From positions 1 to 6,847 of the forward strand of contig CANGVZ010000116.1 of assembly GCA_947457285.1 (NCBI GenBank): 6,847 nucleotides of DNA. The letters run 5' to 3'. The notes beneath the pieces were generated by a model. The model was given only the letters and a program-made list of their open reading frames with translations, made no database searches and had not been told where the DNA came from. The position numbers and the translations under genes were made by a program. The DNA is from Flavobacteriales bacterium. Lineage in GTDB: Bacteria > Bacteroidota > Bacteroidia > Flavobacteriales_D > Sanyastnellaceae. This document shows, piece by piece, positions 1 to 5,823 of the stretch (within the stretch, counting starts at the first letter, position 1; each line of letters opens with the position of its first letter).

Positions 1-286
1 CAGTATCATCGCCATTTTCAAGAAAAAATAAACCCATTGCTATCGTGCGAGAGGGATTGTCCTCATCGGTAATAATGCTGCGGTGGGCGAAAAATTCTTC
101 AAGTGAAGTCACGAGACTTTTGCGCAAGCTGTGATATGCGTTGCGATTCACGGGCTTGTAGATCAGCGTCGCGAGGTCGCTATCGGCTTTATTTTTTAAT
201 ATCAGATCAAAGAGTTGCAGTTTTTTGTCGGCCCCTTTGATGGACCGAATAAAGATTCTGAAGGTCTTTACCTCCTCCGGACTCAT
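1..286 (-). CDS. N-terminal part of a Bacteroidota protein of unknown function (partial at left edge)
   Basis: An open frame on the minus strand starts at ATG 286-284 and is still open at base 1, giving 95 codons. The protein begins MSPEEVKTFRIFIRSIKG and continues through KKLQLFDLILKN, NRNAYHSLRKSLVTSLEEFF and a final visible MGLFFLENGDDT. The charged, helical start with an 'LFDLI... Y.. NRNAYHSLRKSL' pattern resembles the N-termini of large, poorly characterised helical or TPR-like proteins that I associate with Bacteroidota; this is recall, not a search. No catalytic motif or signal peptide is visible. The frame stays open upstream to a TAA near 320, so in-frame TTG or GTG starts a few codons earlier are possible, but ATG 286 is the simplest choice. 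The gene is transcribed divergently from the acyltransferase gene at 443. I do not assign a function. Confidence 0.75.
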   Translation of the reverse strand, partial: MSPEEVKTFRIFIRSIKGADKKLQLFDLILKNKADSDLATLIYKPVNRNAYHSLRKSLVTSLEEFFAHRSIITDEDNPSRTIAMGLFFLENGDDT

Positions 287-442
287 CAATTGTATGCAAT
301 TTTCAAGGAAATCCACAACTACGTTTTTAAATTATAAATAATTGACATTAAGTATTATAAATTAGTTATTGCGAATTAAGCAAGCTACGTTTTGCGAATA
401 TAGTCATTTTCTCATGAAAGTAGGAAGAACATTCTTTGCGAC
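287..442. promoter_or_regulatory. Divergent intergenic region with two TTGCGAA words
   Basis: This AT-rich gap lies between two divergent genes, so it should hold promoters for both. TTGCGAA occurs twice (369-375 and 392-398), and TACGTTTTG lies at 386-394. TACGTTTT resembles the Bacteroidota -7 box TAnnTTTG, but the nearest upstream TTG is only 14 bases away, so I do not assign a definite promoter. The segment at 362-380, read on the minus strand, matches the 14-bp repeat unit at 5679-5697 at 17 of 19 positions. No Shine-Dalgarno sequence stands out before ATG 443; AGGAAG at 422-427 is too far upstream to be convincing. Confidence 0.45.
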
Positions 443-2329
443 ATGAAACAAATCACACAACACCTTTTTGCACGCCTCGTGGTAGGACTCGTAAAGTTGA
501 TCGGACGCATTTTGTTCCGCATACGCATCAGCGGCAGTCAGAATATACCAAGTGAAGGCGGCGCCTTGATTGTAGCGAACCACACCAGTTATATGGATTT
601 TATCTTGATGGTTTGCTCCAGCCCCCGTCCGGTTCATTTTGTAATGAATGCGGATATTTTCAGAAAGCCATTGTTGCGTCCGCTTTTGGAAGCGTTGCAT
701 TGCATTCCCATATCACCGCGCCAAGGAGTGAATGATTACAAGGCCTTTAATGAAAGTGTTGCCGGACACATTCGCTCGGGCAAGCTCGTAGCCATCTTCG
801 CTGAAGGTACGGTGACCAGAACAGGACAAATATTGGAGTTTAAAAAAGGAGTGGAACATCTTTCGCGCATCATTGACGCGCCAATTATTCCAATGCACTT
901 CGATAATGTGAGCGGTACTCCATTTTCATACAGAGCTGGAATGCGCAATATGATTCGTGTACGCCTTCATTCTATTCGTAAAAAAGTAGGGGTAAAAATC
1001 GGAGCTCCTATTCAAGGACCAACCACTGCCTTTGCATTGCGCCAAGTGGTGAAAGAGTTGGAAGCGGAAAATTTTGCGCAACGTCTTGAAGAGCAAACGA
1101 GCCTGGAGCAACGTTTACAACAAAGTATGGCTTCTTCTAAAACAGGCAATTGGACTTGGAAAAGCGGTTCTACTTCTTTCAATGAAGTGCCTCGCTTGGT
1201 ATCATCATTACACGAAAAACTGCAATATCTTACTTCAAACGAACCAGTAATCGCAGTGCAATTGCCCAAGTCGGAGATGCTTGCTGGAATTATTTACTGG
1301 GCAATGTTTCATCATAAAACACTCGTTCCAATTGATCCTCTATGGAGTAATGAGGAACGATTGTATATCATGAATGCAAGTGGTGCCAATGTGTTGATTA
1401 CCACCAAAGACCTTGGCTTTACCGTACACGCTCCAGTGGCTGAGGTAGTTGTATACCAGGAAGATTTAGAAGAGAGCATTAGAGGCGGCAAGGCGCTCCA
1501 TCCGATATGTCGCAATCTGCGCGCGGTAGGGAAGAGTTTTAGAAGCATTTTTTATAAAAAAGAAAATGTAAAACCGCTCGCATTGTTTGCCGAAAAACGC
1601 GGAGAAGAATTGCAGATGATACCAATGTACGCCAGTCAGGTGAAGGCGGTGATAGAGGGGATGAGACAAATTTACTTTTTCAAAAAAGGCACGCAAATGT
1701 TGTCAGACCTGCCATTGGGTGTTGCTTATGGCTATGTGCTCGAGTGGATCATGCCAGTTTACAACGGATTGAATGCAAGTCTTGAAATAGAGCGTGACAC
1801 AACGACATTGATTGCTAAAATTAGTGAAGCTAAACCTGAATTGATCTTCGTGCAACCGCATCAGTTGAAAGCTCTGAGTGCTGTGGCAAGTGAGCGCAAT
1901 ATGCCATTTTTGACGCACGTGTTTACCGCAGACGTACATCCAATGAATGACAGTGTGCAAACGTTGATTCGCAGAGGCATACAAGTGATGACCTGCGCAG
2001 GAATGAACGCCTCAGCTTCCGTTTTTGCCGTGAATCTTCACAACTACACTGGTCGTGATATCGTAGGAAAACCGCTATATCAAGAAGCTTATGATGAAGA
2101 TAGTTTGGGTAAAGCATTGCCAGGAGTTGCTTTGAAAATTGTATCACCGAATGATCATTCGGTAGTGTTGGGATGTGAAGAAGTGGGTAGAATTTTGATC
2201 AAAGGAGCGGTGATGGAAGACAGCGATCAGTGGCATGACACGGGCCATTGCGGATGGATGGATCACAAGGGATTTGTACACGTTGCAGATAAGGGAGAGG
2301 GCTATTGGACGTATTCTGAGGCTTGTTGA
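443..2329 (+). CDS. PlsC-type acyltransferase fused to a degenerate adenylate-forming (acyl-CoA/ACP synthetase-like) domain
   Basis: The protein has 628 residues. Residues about 10-205 form a lysophospholipid/1-acylglycerol-3-phosphate acyltransferase domain: the catalytic H(X)4D motif is H47-TSYM-D52, the acceptor-binding EGT motif is E121-G122-T123, and APIIP follows at 146-150. Such domains move an acyl chain onto a lysophospholipid at the inner membrane; the hydrophobic N-terminus fits membrane association. Residues about 250-628 align by eye with ANL-family synthetases, as in the Aas fusion: VIAVQLPKSEMLAGIIYWA near 269, VPIDPLWSNEERLYIM near 295, and LPGVALKIV with EEVGRILIKG at 559-588. 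The ANL catalytic motifs are missing. The glycine-rich P-loop is FAEKRGEELQMIP (382-394), the YGxTE region is CAGMNASASVF (518-528), TGD reads TGH (600-602), and the protein stops before the C-terminal lid that carries the catalytic lysine. The frame is continuous, so this looks like an in-frame pseudoenzyme rather than a decayed gene. The acyltransferase call is firm. The role of the second half is inferred. It is convergent with the TM2 gene, four bases away. Confidence 0.9.
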   Translation: MKQITQHLFARLVVGLVKLIGRILFRIRISGSQNIPSEGGALIVANHTSYMDFILMVCSSPRPVHFVMNADIFRKPLLRPLLEALHCIPISPRQGVNDYKAFNESVAGHIRSGKLVAIFAEGTVTRTGQILEFKKGVEHLSRIIDAPIIPMHFDNVSGTPFSYRAGMRNMIRVRLHSIRKKVGVKIGAPIQGPTTAFALRQVVKELEAENFAQRLEEQTSLEQRLQQSMASSKTGNWTWKSGSTSFNEVPRLVSSLHEKLQYLTSNEPVIAVQLPKSEMLAGIIYWAMFHHKTLVPIDPLWSNEERLYIMNASGANVLITTKDLGFTVHAPVAEVVVYQEDLEESIRGGKALHPICRNLRAVGKSFRSIFYKKENVKPLALFAEKRGEELQMIPMYASQVKAVIEGMRQIYFFKKGTQMLSDLPLGVAYGYVLEWIMPVYNGLNASLEIERDTTTLIAKISEAKPELIFVQPHQLKALSAVASERNMPFLTHVFTADVHPMNDSVQTLIRRGIQVMTCAGMNASASVFAVNLHNYTGRDIVGKPLYQEAYDEDSLGKALPGVALKIVSPNDHSVVLGCEEVGRILIKGAVMEDSDQWHDTGHCGWMDHKGFVHVADKGEGYWTYSEAC

Positions 2330-2333
2330 AACG

Positions 2334-2720
2334 TCACTTTTCATTCCACATAAAGACGTGTGGATTATCGATAAATTTTTCGAGGTCGTCAGCGGTGATG
2401 AGTAGCGCTAGGTCAACAACCCAAAGCATCATGCCGCCACCGAGGGTGAGCGTGTAAAAAATGGGTACTTTGACATCGGTACCGAGATAGAGGCGATGGA
2501 CTCCGAACATGCCCAGGGAAATATTGAGGGCGATGGCGACGAGTCGGGGATTATCAGCACGGAAGATTTTTTGCGTCACAGCGCGCGGCCGCATGTTGCC
2601 ATCGTCATCTGTTTTGAAAAGCAGTGAAGCCGCAAACCCAGCCACTTCCGCCCGCCGCTCCTGCCCCGCCGCGGCAGAAAAGGAGAATACGAAAAGGAGT
2701 ATGGCGAGGAGGCGGATCAT
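2334..2720 (-). CDS. Small secreted/membrane TM2-domain protein
   Basis: The protein has 128 residues. Residues 1-19 look like a Sec signal peptide (MIRLLAILLFVFSFSAAAG). Residues about 59-109 match the TM2 domain: a first hydrophobic segment with the hallmark GMFGVHRLYLGT (70-81), then LTLGGGMMLWVVDLALLI (91-108). TM2 proteins are small two-helix membrane proteins, and their molecular role in bacteria is not established. The N-terminal part (20-58) and the charged tail (DDLEKFIDNPHVFMWNEK) carry no motif I know. The ATG at 2720-2718 is directly preceded by the end of low-complexity element 1. The gene follows truB on the same strand after 125 bases, so it may be co-transcribed with truB or started from a promoter in the repeat. 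Its stop lies four bases from that of the convergent acyltransferase gene, leaving no room for a separate terminator. Confidence 0.85.
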   Translation of the reverse strand: MIRLLAILLFVFSFSAAAGQERRAEVAGFAASLLFKTDDDGNMRPRAVTQKIFRADNPRLVAIALNISLGMFGVHRLYLGTDVKVPIFYTLTLGGGMMLWVVDLALLITADDLEKFIDNPHVFMWNEK

Positions 2721-2724
2721 GGAG

Positions 2725-2754
2725 CGAAATTAAGAACAAGGGGGGGAAGAACAA
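2725..2754 (-). promoter_or_regulatory. Candidate promoter for the TM2 gene at the end of repeat element 1
   Basis: On the minus strand, TTG (2754-2752) is followed after exactly 19 bases by TAATTTCG (2732-2725), one mismatch from the Bacteroidota -7 consensus TAnnTTTG. The TTG belongs to a TTGTTC repeat word. The -7-like box ends only four bases before the ATG at 2720, so initiation here would give an almost leaderless mRNA. That closeness argues for caution, and the pairing is inference from pattern alone. Confidence 0.3.
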
Positions 2755-2854
2755 GGAACAAGGAATAAAGAACAGGGGAATAGGGAATAGGGAATAGGGA
2801 ATTTTGGAGTTTGGAATTTGGAGTCTGAATTCCAAACTCCAAATTCTAATTTCC
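2731..2854 (-). repeat. Low-complexity composite element 1 (heptamer tracts)
   Basis: Read on the minus strand, this begins with phased heptamers (GGAAATT, AGAATTT, GGAGTTT, GGAATTC), passes through an inverted copy, then has four 7-bp units of the TATTCCC type (2776-2803 on the plus strand, as GGGAATA). It ends in pyrimidine words such as CCTTGTTCCTTGTTC. Elements 2 and 3 have the same word order. The 12-mer TTCCCCTGTTCT occurs here (2780-2769), at 4558-4569 in element 2 and at 5726-5737. The element covers the last codons and the stop of truB at one end and reaches to within 11 bases of the TM2 start at the other. Open frames within it are artefacts of the repeat. Confidence 0.85.
2803..2843. 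repeat. Perfect 16-bp inverted repeat with 9-base loop just after truB
   Basis: The arms at 2803-2818 and 2828-2843 are exact reverse complements (TTTGGAGTTTGGAATT on the left) around a 9-base loop. The arms are built from the element's heptamers, as if a short piece had been copied in inverted orientation. The hairpin begins three bases beyond the truB stop, so in RNA it could protect the 3' end of the truB message or attenuate read-through to TM2. No U-run follows on the minus strand, so it is not a classical intrinsic terminator. Confidence 0.75.
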
Positions 2855-3559
2855 AATCTCTCCCGCTATGCTTTCTATTGTTCGCGAATCTTCGATTCGG
2901 TATGGGGCGCTTTCGGTGCGGCGGAGGGCTTTGAGGTAGGAGCCGGAACCGAGGCGGGCGCCGAAATCGTTGGCGATGGTGCGGATGTAGGTGCCCTTTG
3001 AACAGCGGATGCGGAAGTCCACTTCGGGCAATTCGAAACGAGTGATTTCAAACGCATGCACTGTTACTAAAGCTTGGCGCATCTTAATTTCAATGCCTGC
3101 GCGTGCGGCTTCATAGGCGCGCTTTCCATCAATTTGCTTGGCGCTGTATATGGGGGGCGTTTGCATTTGTTCGCCCAAAAAAGAAGCCGCAGCATTTAGC
3201 GCCGCGGCGTCATCAATATGTTCTATAGGAAAATTTCCTTCAGGGGTTGTTTCCAAATCAAAACTTGGCGTGGTCTGTCCGAGAAAAATCGTACCGGTGT
3301 ATTCTTTTTCACCTATCATGATTTGATCAATCATTTTGGTACACCTTCCGGTACAAATTACCAAAAGTCCGGTGGCCAAGGGATCCAGCGTGCCTGCATG
3401 TCCGATTTTAAACTTGGGAGCCTTGAGATTGTGACGAAAATGCCACTTCAATTTTCCTACCACATCAAAGCTCGTCCACCCGTAGGGTTTGTCAATAAGC
3501 ATGATGCTTCCATTCACTACATCCTCCACGGACTTATATTCAAAAGGCTTTGGAATCAT
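2846..3559 (-). CDS. truB: tRNA pseudouridine(55) synthase TruB
   Basis: The enzyme converts U55 in the T-loop of tRNAs to pseudouridine in the cytoplasm. The protein has 237 residues, a normal length for the short bacterial form. Visible family motifs are LIDKPYGWTSFDVV (21-34), the catalytic motif KIGHAGTLDPLATGLL with the nucleophile Asp59, KEYTGTIFLG (85-94) with the conserved Tyr87, PPIYSAKQIDGKRAYEAARAG (135-155), and SKGTYIRTIANDFG (187-200). A PUA extension is not evident, as is usual for short TruBs. ATG 3559 gives about 18 residues before the conserved core, which is plausible. It lies 19 bases downstream of the thioredoxin-fold gene on the same strand and is probably in the same transcript. 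The last codons (GAG ATT GGA AAT TAG) merge with the heptamer words of element 1, so the stop codon lies inside the repeat. Confidence 0.97.
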   Translation of the reverse strand: MIPKPFEYKSVEDVVNGSIMLIDKPYGWTSFDVVGKLKWHFRHNLKAPKFKIGHAGTLDPLATGLLVICTGRCTKMIDQIMIGEKEYTGTIFLGQTTPSFDLETTPEGNFPIEHIDDAAALNAAASFLGEQMQTPPIYSAKQIDGKRAYEAARAGIEIKMRQALVTVHAFEITRFELPEVDFRIRCSKGTYIRTIANDFGARLGSGSYLKALRRTESAPYRIEDSRTIESIAGEIGN

Positions 3560-3578
3560 GCGGCAAAGGTAGCCGAAT

Positions 3579-4226
3579 TTATCCTACGCGCTTGATGCTA
3601 CAACCCACTGGCTTGGTTTCGTTGGGTGAAATTTTCTTGCCCGCAGCCGCATTCTTCATCGCCTCTTCCAGCCAATGTTCTTTTACTTTTTCTGGTCCTT
3701 CATTGCTATCGTCGATTGAACCTTTGTAATTCAATTTCATGTTTTTGTCAAACATAAACACATGCGGAGTGGTGCGCGCGCCGAAGGCATCTGCGAGTTC
3801 AGAGTTTTTGTCGAGGAGATAGATCGCATCGCCATAACCCATTTTGCTGGCGCGCTCTTTCATATCATTGAGGTTATCGCCTTTCTCGCGCTTCGCCTCA
3901 TTACTATTCACTAAAACAAAACCGATATTCAGTTCGTCTGCCTTCTTCTTGAGTGCGGCATAGCGTCCGTCCCAACCTACGCCATACCCTTCGGCACCAA
4001 CCACGAAAGGACAGGTGTTGCAAGTGAAGATTACGAGCAGACCGTTTGGTTTTTTGAGATCAGTGAGCGAATAGGATTTGCCGTCGGTGTGCGACATCTT
4101 GAGATTCGCCTGCGGCGCCTCGGCACCGATGGTGATGCTTTCTTTCACATCTTTATTTGAGATGGTGAATGACCAGGTGGCCGCTATCAGCAAGAGGCCA
4201 CCAAAAAACAATGCAATCTTTTTCAT
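3579..4226 (-). CDS. Secreted thioredoxin-fold / peroxiredoxin-like protein with CNTC motif
   Basis: The protein has 215 residues. Residues 1-20 (MKKIALFFGGLLLIAATWSF) form a signal peptide or N-terminal anchor, placing the domain in the periplasm or on the membrane. The fold is the AhpC/TSA-TlpA thioredoxin superfamily: GAEAPQANL near 34, LLVIFTCNTCPFVVG with the redox pair C69-N-T-C72, VLVNSNEA (104-111), the cis-proline region RTTPHVFMFDKN with P154, YKGSIDDS (167-174) and the terminal KPVGCSIKR with C209. This order (CNxCP, then RxTPxxFxFD, then GxIDD, then the TKPxGCSIK tail) matches the PRX_like1 type of redoxin as I remember it. Such proteins are predicted disulfide or peroxide reductases; the substrate is unknown. 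It is the first gene of a likely minus-strand unit with truB and TM2. The functional link between redoxin and truB is probably only shared transcription. Confidence 0.9.
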   Translation of the reverse strand: MKKIALFFGGLLLIAATWSFTISNKDVKESITIGAEAPQANLKMSHTDGKSYSLTDLKKPNGLLVIFTCNTCPFVVGAEGYGVGWDGRYAALKKKADELNIGFVLVNSNEAKREKGDNLNDMKERASKMGYGDAIYLLDKNSELADAFGARTTPHVFMFDKNMKLNYKGSIDDSNEGPEKVKEHWLEEAMKNAAAGKKISPNETKPVGCSIKRVG

Positions 4227-4449
4227 GTATCTGGTTTTGCCGCCTAAGGTGATGAAAGAATGGATGCACAGGAATTAAAAAATGTTATTTAAAAATATTT
4301 TCTCTTGTGAATGAGACACTTAGCCCTGAAAGCCGCAACAAATGGGTGAACCCGCGTAACCTTTTAGTGCAGTGCTAGCGTTAAAGACCATGTAAGTTCT
4401 CATGTAGAGATATTAGATAGTTTAATTGTTTTCATTTATTACCATTGAA
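4227..4449. other. Non-coding gap upstream of an orphan terminator; possible small RNA
   Basis: The first part is the AT-rich upstream region of the redoxin gene (minus strand), where its promoter should lie; I could not place a convincing -33/-7 pair. The segment 4318-4449 contains no open frame longer than about 10 codons on the plus strand but has local pairing: GGGTGAACCC near 4344 and TCTC-ATGTA-GAGA near 4400. It is followed directly by a good plus-strand terminator although no plus-strand gene precedes it. A short RNA transcribed rightward is therefore possible. I could not match it to 6S, SRP, tmRNA, RNase P or a riboswitch class. Confidence 0.3.
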
Positions 4450-4473
4450 GGCTGCTCAACGGAGCGGCCTTTT
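4450..4473 (+). terminator. Rho-independent terminator with no upstream gene
   Basis: GGCTGCTC (4450-4457) pairs with GAGCGGCC (4462-4469), an 8-bp stem with one G-U pair around the loop AACG, followed by TTTT at 4470-4473. The T-run is on the plus-strand side, so it stops rightward transcription. The nearest plus-strand gene upstream is the acyltransferase, 2.1 kb away behind a minus-strand block. The hairpin therefore serves either an unannotated RNA or as insulation of the T9SS gene. Confidence 0.7.
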
Positions 4474-4481
4474 GGTATTTG

Positions 4482-4615
4482 GGAGCTTGGAGCTTGGAAT
4501 TTGGAGCTTGGAATTTGGAGTCCCGATGGCTATCGGGAGGAGATTGGAACTTCTTTGTTCCCCTGTTCTTTTCCACCTTGTTCCCTTTGTTCCTTGTTCC
4601 TTGTTCTTTTTTTCT
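4482..4615 (+). repeat. Low-complexity composite element 2 (heptamer tracts)
   Basis: Five phased 7-bp units run from 4482 to 4516 (GGAGCTT, GGAGCTT, GGAATTT, GGAGCTT, GGAATTT). They are followed by a small perfect hairpin (4521-4538), another GGAGATTGGAA stretch, and then pyrimidine words (TTGTTCC, CCTTGTT, CCCCTGTTC) to about 4615. It shares the 12-mer TTCCCCTGTTCT with element 1. It lies immediately upstream of the T9SS gene and has the same orientation. Translation through it yields only repetitive W-L-E-x-G peptides, so no gene is called. Confidence 0.85.
4521..4538. repeat. Short perfect palindrome, REP-like
   Basis: TCCCGAT (4521-4527) and ATCGGGA (4532-4538) are exact reverse complements around GGCT. 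The hairpin sits between the purine and pyrimidine halves of element 2. Short GC-rich palindromes of this CCCGAT type recur between genes in some Bacteroidota genomes, from memory. No T-run follows, so I do not call it a terminator. Confidence 0.6.
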
Positions 4616-4623
4616 TAAACTTG
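4594..4623 (+). promoter_or_regulatory. Candidate promoter of the T9SS-secreted protein gene
   Basis: TTG at 4594-4596 is followed after 19 bases by TAAACTTG (4616-4623), one mismatch from the Bacteroidota -7 box TAnnTTTG. The TTG lies in a CCTTGTT word of element 2, while the -7 box lies just outside it. The box ends 21 bases before ATG 4645, leaving a short A-rich leader typical of this phylum. Spacing and context are good, but the -33 match is weak because TTG recurs every seven bases in this tract. Confidence 0.45.
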
Positions 4624-4644
4624 TATTAAATTAAATTGGAAAAA

Positions 4645-5541
4645 ATGAAAAAATATTTACTATTAATTTTTCTTTTTACAGCACTTAATGGGGTGGGGCA
4701 GTCGTGGTGTCCTGCGGGGTCGCAGTGGCACTATTCTCATGTTGGAATGACTGCAGGTGGCTATGTGGTGCTGCAATACTCAGGAGATACTTTGATTGAA
4801 AATCAATTGGCGCAAAAACTTAAACGAGACAGATTTCTATATAATTATTTGACGAGTGATTTTCTGTCTGAAGATCTCGGATATGAATTCACTTACGAGG
4901 ATAATGGTGTGGTCTATACTCGACTCAACAACGCATGGGACACTTTATATAATTTCAATGCAGCTATCGGCGATTGGTGGTTTATGTCGGCACCATCTCA
5001 ATGGGCAGATCTTGTTAAAACCACAGTGGTGGCCGAAGGCACCAAGGTTATCAACGGCGAAGAGCGACCTTACAAAGTCGTAGACTTTGGTGAAGAAGCA
5101 GGATCGAGTTTGGAACAGGACACCATTGTGCTGGGCATTGGTTCTATCAACGGATACCTCACACACTTTGACAATTTTATCGGCATGATAGACGGTCATG
5201 TAGCTGGTCCATTTCGTTGTTATTCCAATGATAATTTTTCACTCTATCAATATCCCAGCGCTCCGCCTTGCGAATTCATCGTTTCAACAAACGAACTGGA
5301 TGCTCAACCCGCCATGCACGTTTATCCCAATCCTTGTCAAGATATCTTGTATGTTGAATTGGACCCTTCTTTTCATCTTATTGAAATCTTCGATAGTTCC
5401 GGCAGGTTAGTTCAATCCGTGCGCCCAACAAATACTGGCAATGCCTCTCCCATCGATTTGTCGTCTTGCCTTCCTGGTGTGTATTTCATCAAAGCGTCTT
5501 CTTTGAATAGAGGGGAGAGGGTTAATAGGGTAATAAGATAA
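4645..5541 (+). CDS. Secreted protein with type IX secretion (Por) C-terminal sorting domain
   Basis: The protein has 298 residues. The start is taken at ATG 4645 (MKKYLLLIFLF...); a TTG three codons upstream at 4636 is in frame, but the ATG begins a standard signal peptide with cleavage likely near GVGQ-S (19/20). The mature part (20-215) has many aromatics and motifs such as GSQWHYSHVG, LQYSGDTLI, VVYTRLNNAWDTLYNFNAAIGDWW and VLGIGSINGYLTHFDN. I recognise these only as a recurrent kind of Bacteroidota secreted protein without known activity. Residues about 225-298 are a type A T9SS tail: VYPNPCQDILYVEL, IEIFDSSGRLVQSV, IDLSSCLPGVYFIKA and a basic end VNRVIR. The tail directs passage through the outer membrane and is usually removed on export. 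No catalytic residues can be assigned. It is a single-gene unit between two repeat regions. Confidence 0.9.
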   Translation: MKKYLLLIFLFTALNGVGQSWCPAGSQWHYSHVGMTAGGYVVLQYSGDTLIENQLAQKLKRDRFLYNYLTSDFLSEDLGYEFTYEDNGVVYTRLNNAWDTLYNFNAAIGDWWFMSAPSQWADLVKTTVVAEGTKVINGEERPYKVVDFGEEAGSSLEQDTIVLGIGSINGYLTHFDNFIGMIDGHVAGPFRCYSNDNFSLYQYPSAPPCEFIVSTNELDAQPAMHVYPNPCQDILYVELDPSFHLIEIFDSSGRLVQSVRPTNTGNASPIDLSSCLPGVYFIKASSLNRGERVNRVIR

Positions 5542-5545
5542 TAGG

Positions 5546-5585
5546 CTAGTATGCTAGTATGATAGTATGGTAGTATGGTAGTGTG
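5546..5585 (+). repeat. 8-bp tandem repeat, five units
   Basis: Five consecutive units of NTAGTATG run from 5546 to 5585: CTAGTATG twice, ATAGTATG, GTAGTATG, and a final GTAGTGTG. The array starts four bases after the stop codon of the T9SS gene. The first base of each unit varies while the rest is nearly constant. It is a likely slipped-strand hotspot. No function is visible. Confidence 0.9.
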
Positions 5586-5664
5586 TTCTCGTTCTTCCCA
5601 CTCTATTCATTCTCATTCTGATTCTGTTTGTGATTCTAAAAAGCTTTGCGGGCCGTGGGGTTGG
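5585..5664 (+). repeat. Direct duplication, copy A
   Basis: This block starts GTTCTCGTTCTT, contains CCACTCTATTCATT, a stretch of ATTCTGATT words ending in GATTCTAAA (5632-5640), and ends GGGCCGTGGGGTTGG. It matches copy B at 5733-5823 over its whole length, with several substitutions and small gaps, mainly after GTTCTT and after TAAA. Confidence 0.85.
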
Positions 5665-5665
5665 C

Positions 5666-5707
5666 GAATTCGCAAGCACTAATTCGCAATTACTAATTCG
5701 CAATTCA
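5666..5707 (+). repeat. 14-bp tandem repeat, three units
   Basis: Three units of 14 bp (5666-5679, 5680-5693, 5694-5707) follow the form TAATTCGCAATTAC. The first unit differs at three positions. The length is twice the 7-bp period of the neighbouring tracts. A near-identical, inverted word lies at 362-380, before the acyltransferase gene. Confidence 0.85.
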
Positions 5708-5732
5708 GAATCCCTTGTTCCCATGTTCCCCT

Positions 5733-5823
5733 GTTCTCGTTCTTGTCCTCCCCACTCTATTCATTGTCATTCTGATTGTGATTCTGATTCTAAAGGAACG
5801 TTGCTGGCCGTGGGGGAGGTTGG
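5733..5823 (+). repeat. Direct duplication, copy B
   Basis: This is the second copy of the block at 5585-5664, with the same order of parts: GTTCTCGTTCTT, CCACTCTATTCATT, ATTCTGATT words ending in GATTCTAAA (5786-5794), then TGGCCGTGGGG and GGTTGG. The spacing between equivalent positions is about 150 bases. Copy B leads straight into the heptamer tract of element 3. Confidence 0.85.

Noticed and set aside
404..700. Minus-strand frame of 98 codons opposite the acyltransferase
   Set aside because: It lies antisense to the highly conserved acyltransferase motifs; the plus-strand reading explains the sequence fully.
443..2329. Pseudogene or frameshift to explain the missing synthetase motifs
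   Set aside because: One frame is open from the N-terminal acyltransferase through recognisable late ANL motifs; motif loss is by substitution and C-terminal shortening, not by a frame break.
4315..4380. Resemblance of the GAAAGCCGCAAC / GGGTGAACCC region to SAM-riboswitch or SRP RNA cores
   Set aside because: Only scattered short matches; the conserved core helices and sequence blocks of those classes are absent.
4426..4629. A 67-codon frame over element 2
   Set aside because: It crosses a terminator and then the heptamer tract; the protein is repeat-derived and overlaps the candidate promoter of the next gene.
4636..4644. TTG at 4636 as the start of the T9SS protein gene
   Set aside because: The in-frame ATG at 4645 starts a normal signal peptide (MKKYLLLIFLF) and is the simpler choice.
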